A DNA stretch of 64,000 bases from Micropterus salmoides (GCF_014851395.1 NW_024040040.1:20255000-20318999); one strand, 5' to 3'; shown: positions 35,431 to 47,847, numbered from the stretch's first letter. Translations and numbers: made by a program. Notes: generated from the sequence alone by a model not told the origin.

Positions 35431-36020
35431 ACACAAACAAAGATGGATTGAATGTGTAATTTGGAGCATTCAAATTTGGTGGAAGAGAAAAAAAAACAAC
35501 AATATTTCTCGGGGAGCATGCCTTGCTGCATATTAATTCTTATCGTGGTGATGAATAATCATGCTTCTTATGAGGAAGAGTCAGAAGAATACAACAGCAC
35601 TTTGAGCTGTCATAATTAACAGACTCACTCAACAATGGGCACATTCTCAAAGAGACTTCTTATTAACACAGACATAATGGGTAAAGTGCATATTAAAATG
35701 GGTATTTAGAGTGGAAGGGATCAAAACTACCAATGAAAAACCCAGTTTTATGGTCGACGTGTTTCATTGTTTCAGAGTCAAATGAATGCCAGCCGACAGC
35801 CGAGGCCGGGCATACTGTACGGCTGCCCCGAGGTGTCAAAAAGCTTTGGCATGACACCGCCATTACCCACGGGGCCTGTGCACACCTCATTAGTAACAGA
35901 GTATCCATTGGCCACCCATGGGCAAGATTGAGTCCCTTGGTGGCTTAACAAGATCACATTTAAATCCGTGGCGAGATGGGGAATCGTTTCCTGATGAACA
36001 GCGGGGCACAATTACTTCCA
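35431..36020. promoter_or_regulatory. candidate conserved non-coding elements (two blocks)
   Basis: Block one (35440-35640) is AT-rich with GCATATTAATTCTTATC and GATGAATAATCATGC, homeodomain-type motifs. Block two (35750-36020) has CpGs (GCCGACAGCCGAGGCCGGGC near 35791) and no repeat signature. Three overlapping frames here on both strands reflect low stop density, not a protein. Confidence 0.35.
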
Positions 36021-36296
36021 GGCTGCTTCAATTTCTTAGTTTTGTGAGGAATTCAAAAATGTTATTGATTTACTTGTGAAATTATATATAAAAAGGTTTA
36101 AGGGTAATAAACATGTTCTCATGTACCTTTAGTGGCATCAAGATTGGTTTAATTTGCCCAGTTTTGCAATACAGGTCTAGGAGATTCCTGCATTCAACTG
36201 GGGAGAATAAAATTTCATTTGTGGCTCACAAAGCATTGAAAAATGACATTTGTAGAATTCAACAACAAATGTGTCTTTCCAGAAACAGTGTCCGGG

Positions 36297-36343
36297 TTAC
36301 TCTGGATAATCCGATGGATTATCCGATGGATTATCCAGAGTAA
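36297..36343. repeat. hairpin with three TAATCC-type sites
   Basis: Perfect 16-bp arms (TTACTCTGGATAATCC at 36297-36312, reverse complement at 36328-36343) around a 15-base spacer. Inside, GATGGATTATCC is repeated in tandem (36313-36324 and 36325-36336). TAATCC, the core bound by K50 homeodomains such as OTX/PITX/GSC, occurs at 36307-36312 (plus) and, as GGATTA, at 36316-36321 and 36328-36333 (minus). Function is inference. Confidence 0.75.
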
Positions 36344-38580
36344 TGGGAACAGTTTTCAATGGAACGACTTTCTAAAGAGGAAACAGAAAAATACTCAATC
36401 TCCGAAATGGACATCTCATAAACAGGGCAAATAAAACCAAAACTATCTACATCTTATAGAAAGAATGTTTTTTTTGTAAGTTGGGTGAAGTGAAAGAGGG
36501 GAAAGATGGCTGAACAGGTCTGGGGAAGTGAATGAATAATCCTTTGTCTTCCTTAAAGGTGCCCTTGAGCAGAACATCAACACTATCTCCTTTTCTCTTC
36601 TGTGGAGACACTAAAAGCATCATGTTGGGTCAACCAAAAGACAGTCAGAACTAACACATACTAACGCAGGCAAGTCGTCCTCGTCAGCAAAATAAAGAAA
36701 GAACAAAGAACTTCATCTTCTAAATGTCCCCTTACATCAAGAGACGGATGGTTAGGGTCCGTAATTCAACGATGAGCCCTGAATTCCAACTGAATAGCCT
36801 GTTCCACAGTGTGCCTGTCAAGGGTGATTACAAGCTTAGCAAGAAAAATGAGATACTGGTTGACCTATTTCTGAACACTTTGTTTCATGCCGTCCCCCCA
36901 CAATCTCCCCTTCCGCCATTTCAGTCCTTTCTTCCAACCAAGTTTTCCCGTTCCTTTCATTTTTTTATTTCAGCCTCTGCCCACCGGTTCCCTCAGAGTA
37001 GAGGTCAGGTCAGAGGCCGCCTTGCTCGACCACATTGCCGAGTGTGAGCAACCTGGCAACAAAGGCCTCTGCTGTTGGAAATCTGTCGCTGGGTGCCAAA
37101 CTTTCACCTTCACCTCCTCCCCTCTAGCCTCTCTGTGAAGAAAGCCCCTGCAGGGATGCTTCAATGGGGGGCTGTGAGCACTCAGGACTCTGCGGCAGCA
37201 AAGTTTGGACGCTGTCATGAGGAGAGTCACACTGGGAACTCATCAGCAAGAAAAAGGTGGGAAATAAAGGAGGTGACGCACCTCTGCTTCGGCTCACGGA
37301 CAAAGACGCTCGGAGACGACCTCTAATACATTATCGGATGATGAGCTGCCTCATTTGGCTGTCAGGATTTATTTTCTAAATGTGTCTAAATGCCTCTTTA
37401 AGAGCTTTTTTTGTTTCAAAAACAGTTTTTCAATCAACTAATAAAAAAATGCTTAATTGAAACAATACGCTATGAAATTAGATGAAAGAGTATTAGTTTC
37501 TTAGTGCCACTGATGTCCCGAAAATCCTGTGTGTTGAGTTTTGCAGATAAGAGTTAAAGAAACACAGGCTGGCAGTGGGCCCTTCTCTTCTCACATCCTC
37601 AGCAAAGCAATATCGGAGACCAGGGGTTTGGTCTTAAGAAGAAGTAAGTAGAGTTTGTTATTTCACCGCCTTTGACTAAGGTCATACCAAATTAACAGAC
37701 GACTAACTGAATAAAAATAGCATACCATTAATTCTTTTTTTCTCCTCTCTGCTCATAAATCTTAAAGGTTGACCTGATTTTTAATGTTAAACTATGTGGA
37801 GAAATTAAAGAGGAGGAGGAAGGGGGGAAAACATTCAAATAAGCAGCACAGACTCATTTCAACCATGTCGCCAGCTCAGGTTTCATGTGGGATCTGCGGG
37901 AACTAAAAATACTTTTGGTCTTTTGTGGCGAAACAATTAAAAACCTCACAAAAACAATACTCAGTCGCAGCTTTAGAACGGGTATTTTCAATTATATTGG
38001 CAGAGATTTTGAAACTTTATGGTCAAGCAATGCTGAGAATTATAATCAATTTTCAGGTGATAAAAAACCACAAACAGTAGGGGGGGGGGGATGAGCCATT
38101 TAATTGCCACCACATTCGTTAACAAGCTTAGCTCTTGTCTCAGCACTGTGCACCACACTCAGCATTCAAATAGATCCTAATTATTTCTAGTGAAGGTCTT
38201 AAGATTGTCAACTCTTGTGTTGGCCAATGATAAAACATGGCGCTTTCAAACTTAATCATTACAAGTACATTCAATGAGCATAAATGGCTCAGAGGTTAGA
38301 GCTGCATTAACTCTCGTGTCCATTTTGGTTGGATGGCCTGGCATACGCAAAAGCAGATTACATCCTAAAATCAAACCCTAACTGATGATCACGCTCCTAA
38401 ACAGTTAATTATGGAATGTTTACTGTGGGGTTTTGTGCCATTATTTGTTTCTATTCGCTTGATAACATGCTAGACTGACTTTAGATTGACAAGGATTTAT
38501 GGGAAAAGCGGCGAACAGAGTAAAAGCCAATCACGTAAACACCAATTACAAGTCCGCTGAGGAGAATTAAAACGGCTGAA
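36344..38580. other. no gene seen
   Basis: Includes a mixed-composition stretch at 36985-37330 with overlapping frames of about 80 codons and no motif, a G-run at 38081-38090, and an A-box-like TGGCTCAGAGGTTAGAGC at 38286-38303 with no matching B box, too little to call a SINE. Confidence 0.5.
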
Positions 38581-38790
38581 TCAAGATTTTTTTTCCCCCT
38601 TTTCTTTTTCTAAAAACAGACGAAAAGAAGGCGAGATACCGGATGTTTAATGAGGAGAAGGGATGATGGGCAGTGCTCGCATCATAATATGCAAATCAGC
38701 TCTGAAATGGTGTCTGATGCACTTCTGTGCAGTGGATATGAATGAAGACCACTGCTGCTAAATGATTATAATTGAGGAGTTTTGGAGGCA
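38581..38790. promoter_or_regulatory. candidate conserved non-coding element
   Basis: Repeat-poor block with GGATGTTTAATGAGGAG, an octamer ATGCAAAT at 38689-38696 and ATGATTATAATTGAGG near 38761. Compatible with POU and homeodomain input; no conservation data available. Confidence 0.35.
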
Positions 38791-39152
38791 CCGCAAAACT
38801 TGTGTAAGGAGAATAAAAATAAAGGAACACCCGAACACCCCACAACTATTGCAATCTGTGGATCTCCCCAGTGATCTTCTCATCCTGATAAAGATTACAT
38901 TTTTAAACTTATTAAGGGCCGATAGGATGCAGAAGAATCACTAGAAATCCAAAGTACAATAAATGCTTTGCGTTAATGCAGAGACATAAGTTTATTAGAA
39001 CATGCTGATCACATTTCAGGGACAACAAGACCTCAGAGCCGCTAGCTCTGCTTTGTTTATATAACTTCCGAAATACATTACACACTCTCCTGGCTGAACA
39101 GAATGTCAAGACCAAACTTTGACTTTCAGGAAAACCGGCATCTTATTTGACT
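38791..39152. other. no gene seen
   Basis: AT-rich, with short frames only. Confidence 0.55.
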
Positions 39153-39196
39153 GAGATTTGAGAAGAGTATTGACGTCAATACTCTTCTCAAATCTC
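39153..39196. repeat. perfect 44-bp palindrome with TGACGTCA centre
   Basis: The 22 bases 39153-39174 (start GAGATTTGAGAAGAG) are followed with no spacer by their exact reverse complement at 39175-39196. The centre 39171-39178 is TGACGTCA, the full cAMP-response element bound by CREB/ATF dimers. Flanking bases do not continue the symmetry. It could be a cruciform-forming sequence, the fused ends of an element, or an assembly or replication template-switch product. Confidence 0.95.
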
Positions 39197-39289
39197 CAAT
39201 CGATTTATCTAACAAACAACACTAATCATTATAATCACTTTCACCAATTCTGAACAAGAGCCTCAAATTGCAAATAAAATAGTCTCTGT

Positions 39290-39559
39290 CATTGCTTTCC
39301 AACCTTTTGGACTGTATGCTTGTGACCATTTTGTCACAAGTTGCATATGTCACTGTTTTTCTGAATATTTGTCAAAACTGTCCAACATTTCACAAAAAAA
39401 AGCTAATTTCTTAGAATTATCCAAATAAAACACACACAATAATACAAATTTTTAGCAGAGCTTTTTCTTCTTTCCTATACCAGGAATCATCTTATGGCCC
39501 CACAGTTTTCTCTTATAACCCCTTTGAGGGGTCGTGGCCTGAGGGTTGGGAAGCACTCG
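39290..39559. mobile_element. hAT-type MITE
   Basis: The left end CATTGCTTTCCAACCTTTTG (39290-39309) and right end GGGTTGGGAAGCACTCG (39543-39559) are imperfect inverted repeats of the well-known hAT terminus CAGTGGTTCCCAACC. Interior phrases TTGTGACC and CCCCTTTGAGGGGTCGTGGC also fit this family. At 270 bp it has no coding capacity. No clean 8-bp duplication remains. Confidence 0.65.
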
Positions 39560-40140
39560 TTTACATTTACAATGTTGAAATCCAAATTTTAAACGTCCAT
39601 CTTTTGGAGCCTCCTTTTTTTCTCTTTCTGGGTTATGTATCAGTTTGGTCTTGGTTTTATATTTTTTTCTTGTCTTCATCTTTGCTGCATTTTACATTCC
39701 TCATTTCTCCGCTTTTCTTAATTTTTTAACTCTTATTTCTCAAAGAGAGTTATTGTATGCGTATTAGTTGACCCCAGGTTGACTAGCAATGGTCATATAA
39801 ACAAGAAACTATATGTGGTACACATTGACAGGATGGGACTTAGGAATTAATAAAGAATAATGTCACTCTACTAATTGTTTTCCTCCTCAGTTTTCATTAA
39901 TTTGCTAATAGAACATAATGAATTCAAACCTTTCAATTCATCCAATTTTAAAAAGGAGTACAACTTTTAAAAAAAACAAAACACATTTTTGAAGGAGATG
40001 CAACATAAAAAAATGTGTTCAAAGAACTACGAGCCCTTGCAAATAGAACATTTAACTAACTTAGAAGTTTAGTTAAATGTACATGTAAAGTACGTTTAAC
40101 AAGGTGGTAAAGGGCCTAAAATCAGACAAAAACAAGACAT
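39560..40140. other. no gene seen
   Basis: Strongly AT-rich with T- and A-runs. Confidence 0.6.
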
Positions 40141-40530
40141 GCCAGTAAATCCTTCAACTGCCGCCATCACATGTAATCAAGGTGTAATTTGCTCTGCAGC
40201 TGTGAAATGAGTCCTTTCATTCTGTCCCCACATTGCGGTGATTGTAGAACAATGGAACAAGTTAAGAGCAGAAACAAGGAACTCTGGTGAATGCTATTAA
40301 TAAAAGACACATCTCGTCACTCTCAATATGGCAGGCAAACCTAGCAGCCTTTGAAGTCCTCTCCTCTCGCTTAACTTAACCCAGTCTCCACTCATCTCTC
40401 GCTCAAACTCTGCCTTTAATGTGGCGAGCCGGCCAGCCTTCTCGTACCGTCCCAACAATCACGTCACTGAACGTCTTCAGAACTGGGATTATTTGCATTT
40501 CCTGGTCCGTTTGAGCTTCAATCACACAAA
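40141..40530. promoter_or_regulatory. candidate conserved non-coding element
   Basis: About 390 bp, repeat-poor, with ATCACATGTAATCAAGGTG, GTGGCGAGCCGGCCAGCC and GGGATTATTTGCATTTCC (octamer at 40491-40498). No open frame of note. By texture only. Confidence 0.35.
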
Positions 40531-42033
40531 AGGGCCCAGGACCGCTGAACAAAAAAAGAGCAGGAAAAAAAACCACCCCTAAAGTAATGTGGTGCCGCAG
40601 AACTCAAACCAGATGAATCTTCTCTATTTTTACCTTTTCCTTTGCCAAGGAAACATCAGGCACATCCTGTATGCTTCAGTGAAGACGGCCCGGCTAAAGC
40701 TTTCTAAAGAGTAGAGGGAACAAAGATATTTCACCCCCCCTGCACACATCTCTCCTTCCAATGTATGCTTGATTCTGTTGTGTATGATCTTAGAGATGGG
40801 GATATTGAAAATGATATGACACAAGCACACACACTTGTATATGTATACACATCTGCGGGGATAAAGCAGAGTACAGGACAGAATCTTTTCTTGCGGTATG
40901 AAAGCAATGCAACACAGGTGAAAGACAAAGACAGAAACCTGAGTGTTTTGCACGGATGCAGGTCACGACAACTAAGCACTTCAAGGCGACAAAACACATA
41001 AATGCTGTAAATTTGTTGCTAAACACCTTATTCCAGATGCTGTTTCAGTCTCTCAGACAGAGATAATATAATAAGCAGCAGGCTAGCAACGACAGTAAAC
41101 ACACAAAAACATGATACTAAAGGTAAGTCTAGTTGTAAACGTTTCAGAGGCAACTATTCTTAAATTATTAGCTTCCTAAAAAACATTTGCTGCATTCATG
41201 TTTGCTAGCTAGCAGTTTCCTTCTCTGTCATTTCTTACCTGCTAATTTATCAATTCTTGCCCACACCAGCTGTCAGTCAGTGGAATAACATAAATCCATC
41301 AGCAGGTGTATTGCTTTTTTGGGACCTGCCCATAAAATCATTGCTCCATAGCGCCACTAGTGGTCAAAATCTCCACAGGATACCCAGAAAAGAAACTAAG
41401 TTCTTTGCTTCCTCCCCTTGTGGTTTAACCCAGCCAGTATTACCGCCTCTGTAAAATATTTCTGTAACTAAAACTCCAATCTGCTAATGGCCACATAAAA
41501 CAGCATTACATTCTGAATAGACTTTTGTGTGCTCTCTTCCTGCACACTGAAAAAAATAAAAACCACTTCAGCTATTTGCAGCTAGTCTGCTTGATTCAAA
41601 CAACATGGCACCTGTGACTATTCAACAAGGGCACTTTCAAATTGCCTGTCATCAGTAAAAGCTGCAATTTCTGCCACAAAAAAGGGAATAAAGACGCACA
41701 GCCGGTGTAAACAGATATGAGCCTCTATCGTTGTAATCAGGTGGAAATTGTGAGGCCTGTGCACACATTCCTGCTGCTGTTGGGAGTGCTGATACGCATC
41801 AGGGCTGTACAGAGCACTATATTATGTTCCAAATAGTTATTAATTTTCATCTTTGCCTTATCATATTTAGATTTAGTTGATAGCATGGACAAACCTACAT
41901 CCACAGAAACACTGATTTAAACATTTGCTTTTTCATATTTTAGTCAGCATATCAGTAGACACTTCTCCCTGCACACACTCATTTCTGTAATTGCTTTTTC
42001 ATATTTTGGTTAATGGCAGTGGGTGTTTCTGTC

Positions 42034-42039
<6 letters not shown>
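40531..42039. other. no gene seen
   Basis: Overlapping frames of 78-107 codons at 40630-41026 on both strands lack motifs. CCATAGCGCCACTAGTGGTC with AAAATCTCCACAGG near 41348-41383 is a phrase common in fish repeats, so a fragment may lie at 41310-41400. A 21-bp TTGCTTTTTCATATTTT direct repeat occurs near 41925 and 41992. Confidence 0.5.

Positions 42040-42071
<32 letters not shown>
42040..42071. repeat. (CA)16 microsatellite
   Basis: 32 bp of pure AC/CA dinucleotide. Confidence 0.95.
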
Positions 42072-42073
<2 letters not shown>

Positions 42074-43830
42074 ACTCAGATCCATAAATGTGCAAACTAG
42101 AAGCAGAGATTAATGTGTTGTGTTTAAAACTAACCTTTTCTGTAAGTCAAGCGTTCTGCCGGGTTATTTCTAATTTAAAACTGGAGCTATACCAGCCCCT
42201 TAACATCCTCATCCTTATTAAAGACATTTCAGGACACGCTGTAGCCAGGGGGCACGGTTCAAATATATATGATTCAGTGTCATTTGCAGAGGAAATCTGG
42301 GTTTTAGAGGAAGTTAATTCTGCCTTTTGTGACTATAGAGTTGACAAATGTAGTCTGTGGTCCAAGGTTTTTCTTTAATAGTATTGTAAGAGGTGCAGTT
42401 GAGCCTGTAAAGTTTCACAAATGACTGTGTTACTGTACTGAAATTCTTGTCTTGATTTAGATTTTATTATTGCACTCCAATCCTCACACACAATTTGAGA
42501 GTAATCTAACCAAACCATTGCTGTATTGGGTCAGAAAACATACGGATAATTTTTTTCATCATCATCCTCATCATACATATTTTGGAAGGTATTGTGCAAA
42601 TGCTGTTGTCCTGCCCATAGGAACGTCAGTGCTGGAAAGGTAAGCAACTTATTTTTTTCATTTAGTTTTGAAGGAGTTATTGACTACTTCACGCTGGTAA
42701 TTGATTTTTTTGTAGCTACATAGGGTCAGTGTAACAAACTAAAAACAATGACATGTTATGTTGTTGTTATGGCTAACATATTAGCAAACTGTTGCATATT
42801 TATGATCCGGCAAACACAGAGAAACTTCTGTTCTGGTCTCCACCATCTCTTTTGGTCCCTGCTGCAAATGAGTTTTTTTGGGGCAAAAAACAAATCAATG
42901 AGCATAAAAACACCAAACTGCTCCATAGAAAACGGGGGAATTTCAGAGTTGGAGACCTGTGGGGGTTATCACTAAACGTACTTAGTTACTTTCTATCTCA
43001 GATATGTAACCTTTCCTGTGACTGGCACCATACCTGGCAAACCTAGAAACAGAGTTGACACAAGCTCCACCCATCTGGCAACCAGAGGGGTTTAAAACAA
43101 ATGCTATGAATTATTTGCTGCTCCTATTTGTCCCTGCTTTGGTATACATACCCAATGTGTTTATCTGAAATCAAAGGGTGTGGCAAAATCCGGGTAATGA
43201 AACCCAGCTGCAGGCTGGCAAAGAGACTGGATGGATCCCTCACAACACGGGATGGGGAGAGAGAGAATAACACAACAAGAAAATCGAAAAACACAAACAG
43301 AACGAGTGATTTGCACACAAAAGAAAACTGAATCAAGCACAGCCCATCTACTGGAGAGAGGTTCTTGTAAACAACTGACCATGCTAAAACAATACAGCTG
43401 GATTTCCTCTTGGTAAGCGACGATAATCATCACTCACTGTTTACCACAGCAGAGAGGGGTTCCAGCCCCAAAAGCCTCTGGTTCCCCAATAAGACAAACG
43501 AAGCTGGATTCACTAACTTTCTCTGTGATGATGCATTTCTACAAGCAAGACTTGGCACTGTGACTCACAACGGTCCAAGATCAGGAAAAATGTGATTCGG
43601 GGTCCTTTTGTGTAAAGAGATAAAGTTTAGCTTTAGTGCATCTTTATCAGAAAACCTGAGTTTAAACCATAATTTTGGCATAACTTACCTCCTAACTATG
43701 ACAAAATTTCTCTTTTTTTAATGTATTCTAAATGTCCTTAATATCCGAGAGCGTGGAACACTTTTTCCCCAGCAACATTTCTTAACCATTCCAAAACTAA
43801 TCATTTCTCTTTATGGAAAAAGAGCTTATC
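42072..43830. other. no gene seen
   Basis: Ordinary sequence. Frames of 60-96 codons on both strands overlap one another and lack recognisable domains. A short CATCATCATCCTCATCATAC run lies near 42557. Confidence 0.55.
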
Positions 43831-44330
43831 ATATGCAAAGTGCTCGACATCAATGTCTTCATATTCTCGTTTGAGAAATTCATTGCGCGGTGAATTCCCT
43901 CGGGAACGCTGCAGCCAAGTTTCTGCCTTGCAAAAGTTTTTTTTAATTTTTTATTCTCTCACTTTAATTCAGCTTGGCACGTTATTTCTCAGAAATACCG
44001 TCGGGCTCGGGGGAGAAACATAGACGTGGTCTCACTTGTTAGTGCGGGTTTTAGTGCTGAATAAGGATCAGACAATGGCTGAGGGGAGAGGGGCTGCAGT
44101 CTAGTGAGGTATTGACACAGGAGATATTGCCTGAACAAAGTGGATCCGTGAGAACAGGGAGAGAGCGAGCGTGAAGGAGGAAAAAAAGAGAAAGATTATC
44201 TTAATTATCATTCAGGAGCTGCTTAGTGCAGCACCTGTGCATGAATAATGTCATTTATAGGCACATTGAGATGTGCATAATTCCCCCTTAAATCATACAC
44301 ATTAGCGGAATAACAAGGGATGAACAAGTC
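43831..44330. promoter_or_regulatory. candidate conserved non-coding element
   Basis: Long repeat-poor block with CpGs (GCGCGGTGAATTCCCTCGGG near 43885) and AGATTATCTTAATTATCATT near 44192, followed by GTGCATGAATAATGTCATTT. The combination of GC-rich and homeobox-site-rich parts is typical of developmental enhancers. Inference by texture. Confidence 0.35.
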
Positions 44331-44758
44331 GGCCTCTCGCAGGCTCAACTAGGAGCGAGGGGGGTTCATTGTCAGCCCCTCACCTCCCCAATAAGAATGT
44401 ATTTCTTTATTCAAAGTCTCCACTCTTCTTTCATTTAACAATTGCTAGTCGGTCCAGAAGAGCTGTGAGGTTACATATCCTGCTTCACATTACCACGCTG
44501 GGTTTCATTTGTGCACTGTATGACTTCAAAATAAAGGATATTTTAGGGCTGGGAGTGTGATTTAACAGCAGAGAGGTCAGTGCATATGTAGAAATGTAGC
44601 TTGGATGTTAACCAAAGTGGATATTTTGTTGAATCACCGCACTTCCAACACACTCAACAAGAACTCCTCAGATTTACAGTAACTCAGGCTTATTAAGGAA
44701 AGTCAGGGTTGACTTCCTACATTGGTGTGAAACAGTACTATGGCTATGATTAAGATGT

Positions 44759-45007
44759 TAAGCCTAGTTCACACTACACAATTTTGACAACGATTTTCAC
44801 CACGAAACATTTTTTACTCAACTCCAACTCTTTCTGTAGCACAGACAATCCCTGTGTGAGCTAATTCACTCTTTCACCCATATTCTGTTTCTTTATAATG
44901 TTTATCTTTTTTATAGTAAACAACTCATGTTTCACGCATTTGTGTCCCTTTTCACGTGTATTTTCGGGTGACAGAGTCATCAGTTTGTGTAGAGTGTGAA
45001 CGCCACA
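44759..45007. mobile_element. short inverted-repeat element (hAT-like MITE)
   Basis: The left end has AGTTCACACTACACAATTTTG (from 44766) and the right end TTTGTGTAGAGTGTGAACG (to about 45003), imperfect inverted repeats. The AGCCTAGTTCACACTACA start is a recurrent teleost short-element terminus. No coding capacity; boundaries approximate. Confidence 0.5.
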
Positions 45008-45990
45008 ATGACTTCAAGACTCCCATTACAAGACAGCAAGTTGTGTAGTCTGAGTAGCACAGCGATCTGCCGACGAAAGTCGCTTAGTCTGCAGTAGGCT
45101 TTAGTTGATTTTTTAGTTGGTGTCAAATCAAACTGGAGTTTGTGCACATTCGCATAAAAGAGGCAGGCAGAGTTTTTTCATAATGGCAAATGTGTTTTCC
45201 CCAGAAGAATGCACAATGATCATAGAGTATAAGGAGTGAACGTTAATGGGCAAATCTAACACAATAGAGTTCCTGTTGTAATTCTCTATTTTTTCTTATG
45301 GATTTAGATGTAAAGGTACAACTGAGTATTAGGGCCATTGTAGGTTTAAAAAAATACGGAGCCGGGGAAGAGGGGTAATAATCCAAGAAAAAGGAGAGTG
45401 GTATCTTAATGGGAAGAAAATCAAAAATCTACAATTAGAGAGCTTAAAAATTCTCTGAAATTACATTTATGAGAGAAACTCTGAAAAATTGTATTTTTTG
45501 TCAAGGAAACACATCGATTCACTTTGCTAAGCTGCAACATCCCTCCACAAGCACCGCTGCCATGTATTATGCCCATGAATATCAAATTATACTTTGCCCC
45601 TGGATTTAACAATGAGGAAATACATGTGACTTTAGCCCACAATTACTATATTATCATATGCTTACAGAATATGCAAGTTTAATTTTTGTAAATTTACCAC
45701 TTTCATGTCGGACTACTACCCCCTTCTCCTGGCTCTATATTTTTTGTAAGTGTAAAATAGTCAATCTAAATATGTGAAAACATTTACGATAATTCAGTTA
45801 TACACATGGGCTACATCTCAGAAATCGGCCTGTTAATGAATTAAGATCTACTCCCTAAATCACAGAAGTTACAACCGACGTCAGAAAGTTACTCCTGAAG
45901 TTACCTGGAAAAGAGAGTAACCTCACTTTGTAGTACAGGCCTCTGAACCCAAAAGTAGATCAACACAGATTCCAATGTCAACAACACTGT
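45008..45990. other. no gene seen
   Basis: AT-rich; the start (45020-45110) may still belong to the preceding element. No motif-bearing frame. Confidence 0.5.
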
Positions 45991-45997
45991 CAAATGT

Positions 45998-46339
45998 ATG
46001 GGTGACATGAACATATTAGAATATTTTATATTAATGGCTTATTATTATTCATGCATTTATGTGTAAGCATCATTTCACTTTTAAAGCTGGTAAAGGTGGG
46101 GCTACTTCCAACTACATGAGACACTGCCATGTAGCTTAATCTATGAAAATATATATTTTGAATCAATATTTATAATCTACACAGTAACTTGTACCTTAAA
46201 CTGTAAAATAAATGTTATTGAGTAAAAAGTACAGTTTTTCCCTCTGAAATGTAGTGAAATATAAAGCAGCATGACAATTACTTAAGTATACGTACCTCAA
46301 AATGTACTTGAGTGAATGTACTGTTCCTTTCAACCACTG
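45998..46339 (-). mobile_element. common teleost hAT-like MITE, one terminus clear
   Basis: Read on the minus strand from 46339 it starts CAGTGGTTGAAAGGAACAGT and continues with TTCACTCAAGTACATTTTGA, CACTACATTTCAGAGGGAAA, CTGTACTTTTTACTC and GATGCTTACACATAAATGC. This order of phrases matches a very abundant fish short repeat. The far end (near 46000) is eroded. It has no coding capacity. Confidence 0.6.
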
Positions 46340-46359
46340 ATTAGTTGGTACTAATGTCC

Positions 46360-46480
46360 TAGTACTATGATAGAAGTAGCATAAGTGACAGTAGCAGTAC
46401 TAGTAGTGATAGTGAGAAGAGTGCATGAGTCGTAGTTGTATTTTAGCAGCAGCAGCAGTACTAGTAGTACATATGACATT
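46360..46480 (+). repeat. degenerate AGT/AGC trinucleotide repeat
   Basis: Recurring AGTAG, CAGTAGCAGTACTAGTAGTG and AGCAGCAGCAGCAGTACTAG. It directly follows the terminus of the preceding MITE. Confidence 0.7.
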
Positions 46481-47650
46481 GCAGTTGATGCTCCAATCCT
46501 GTACACAGCATTGGTACTGAATTGAATACTAGACTTATTAAATGGACTGGGTATTGGAAATATGCATATTGACATAAAATATTTAGAGCAAGCTTTGTTG
46601 ATGTGTTAGTTACAGCCTCATCTTACCTTACAAAGTATTTCATCTTCAGTCTTTGTGACGTTGAAGTAGATGAGACCCACTGACCTCATGCCAACTGGGG
46701 GTTTATTCTCTCCTCTAGATAAAACATAAAGTAACATAAAGTCAGTACATGAACTTCACAAGACTGGGCTTCCACATGCTCACACATCCTCAGCAGGCCA
46801 ACTGATTAAACATGTGTCTGTGTTCCATTACATATATAATCATTGCATCACTCAAATGATAAATAAAATTAAATATGTTCCTCCCTGATATTACATTGAC
46901 AGTTCTGACTAAAAGAAAGCAACCTTTAATATGTTATAATGAGTAAATGAAATTTCAACACTGAACAGAAACATAAGGTGTAGTTCACACACAACACTGC
47001 ATGACAGAGGTTTGACTTCAAATACCTAAACAAAGTAAAATAAAATCAGTCCAGTAGCTTCATATGACTGAGCTTCTGCACACCTCTAAAAGGTGGAAGG
47101 AGAAGGAAAAAGAACAGCATTAGATACCCACCTGTATGCAAAAGCAAGCCTAGCTAAAAATTTGTAAATTAGCATAGCCTCCTACAATTAAGTGCTGGGC
47201 TGTATTTGACAAAAAACACTTTTCTATTATACTTTTTTCTATGAACAACATTGGACAATATCCACGTAGTCCACAAAGTAAGATTTATACCACTGTTAAG
47301 CATTTCCCCCACATTTTAACACTTACTTGACAGGAGCTCTAACAAATACACCTCTCCTCAGCATGGCCTCTGTGCACTAGGGCAGAACAGAGGACAGGTA
47401 GTGACATCACAAACAAGGTCAAAGGCCACATAATGCATCCAAAATTAAATAAATGTATCCAAAATATCCAACAAGATATACCGAGACAAATATGTACCTA
47501 AGTCGTTTTATTGAAGGGGAGAAAAAAAGCTCTCCAAGCTAAGAAGCTTGCTATCTGTTTGCTAACTGTTGGCAAGTGCGTTAGCTTGGTTGCTAACTGA
47601 ACAGTATGTTCACACTGTTTATTCAAAAGACATGCTAACTCACACCACAA
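46481..47650. other. no gene seen
   Basis: AT-rich, unremarkable. ATAAAGTAACATAAAGTCAGT near 46728 shows a short direct repeat. Confidence 0.55.
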
Positions 47651-47654
47651 CATT

Positions 47655-47795
47655 CTGTATCGTAACTCTAGTATTAACAGTACCAGCAGGAAGTGTAGCA
47701 GTAGGTGCAGTGGCAGTAGATGTGGTAACATATTGTGCAGTAATAGTAGCAGTAGTAGAAGTCCAGCTAGTATTAGTCCAGTCTAATAATAGTAC
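47655..47795 (+). repeat. degenerate AGT/GTA trinucleotide repeat
   Basis: AGTAGGTGCAGTGGCAGTAG, AGTAATAGTAGCAGTAGTAG and related triplets, same strand sense as the stretch at 46360-46480. Its long open frames on both strands (47569-47915) are products of the triplet period. Confidence 0.7.
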
Positions 47796-47847
47796 ACTGA
47801 ACCAGTTCACAATGACACTGCACCTCTCATCTGCATACAACAGCTTT

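Noticed and set aside
38286..38303. A-box-like TGGCTCAGAGGTTAGAGC, possible tRNA or SINE
   Set aside because: No B box at the right distance and no cloverleaf; could be a SINE scrap but is not supportable.
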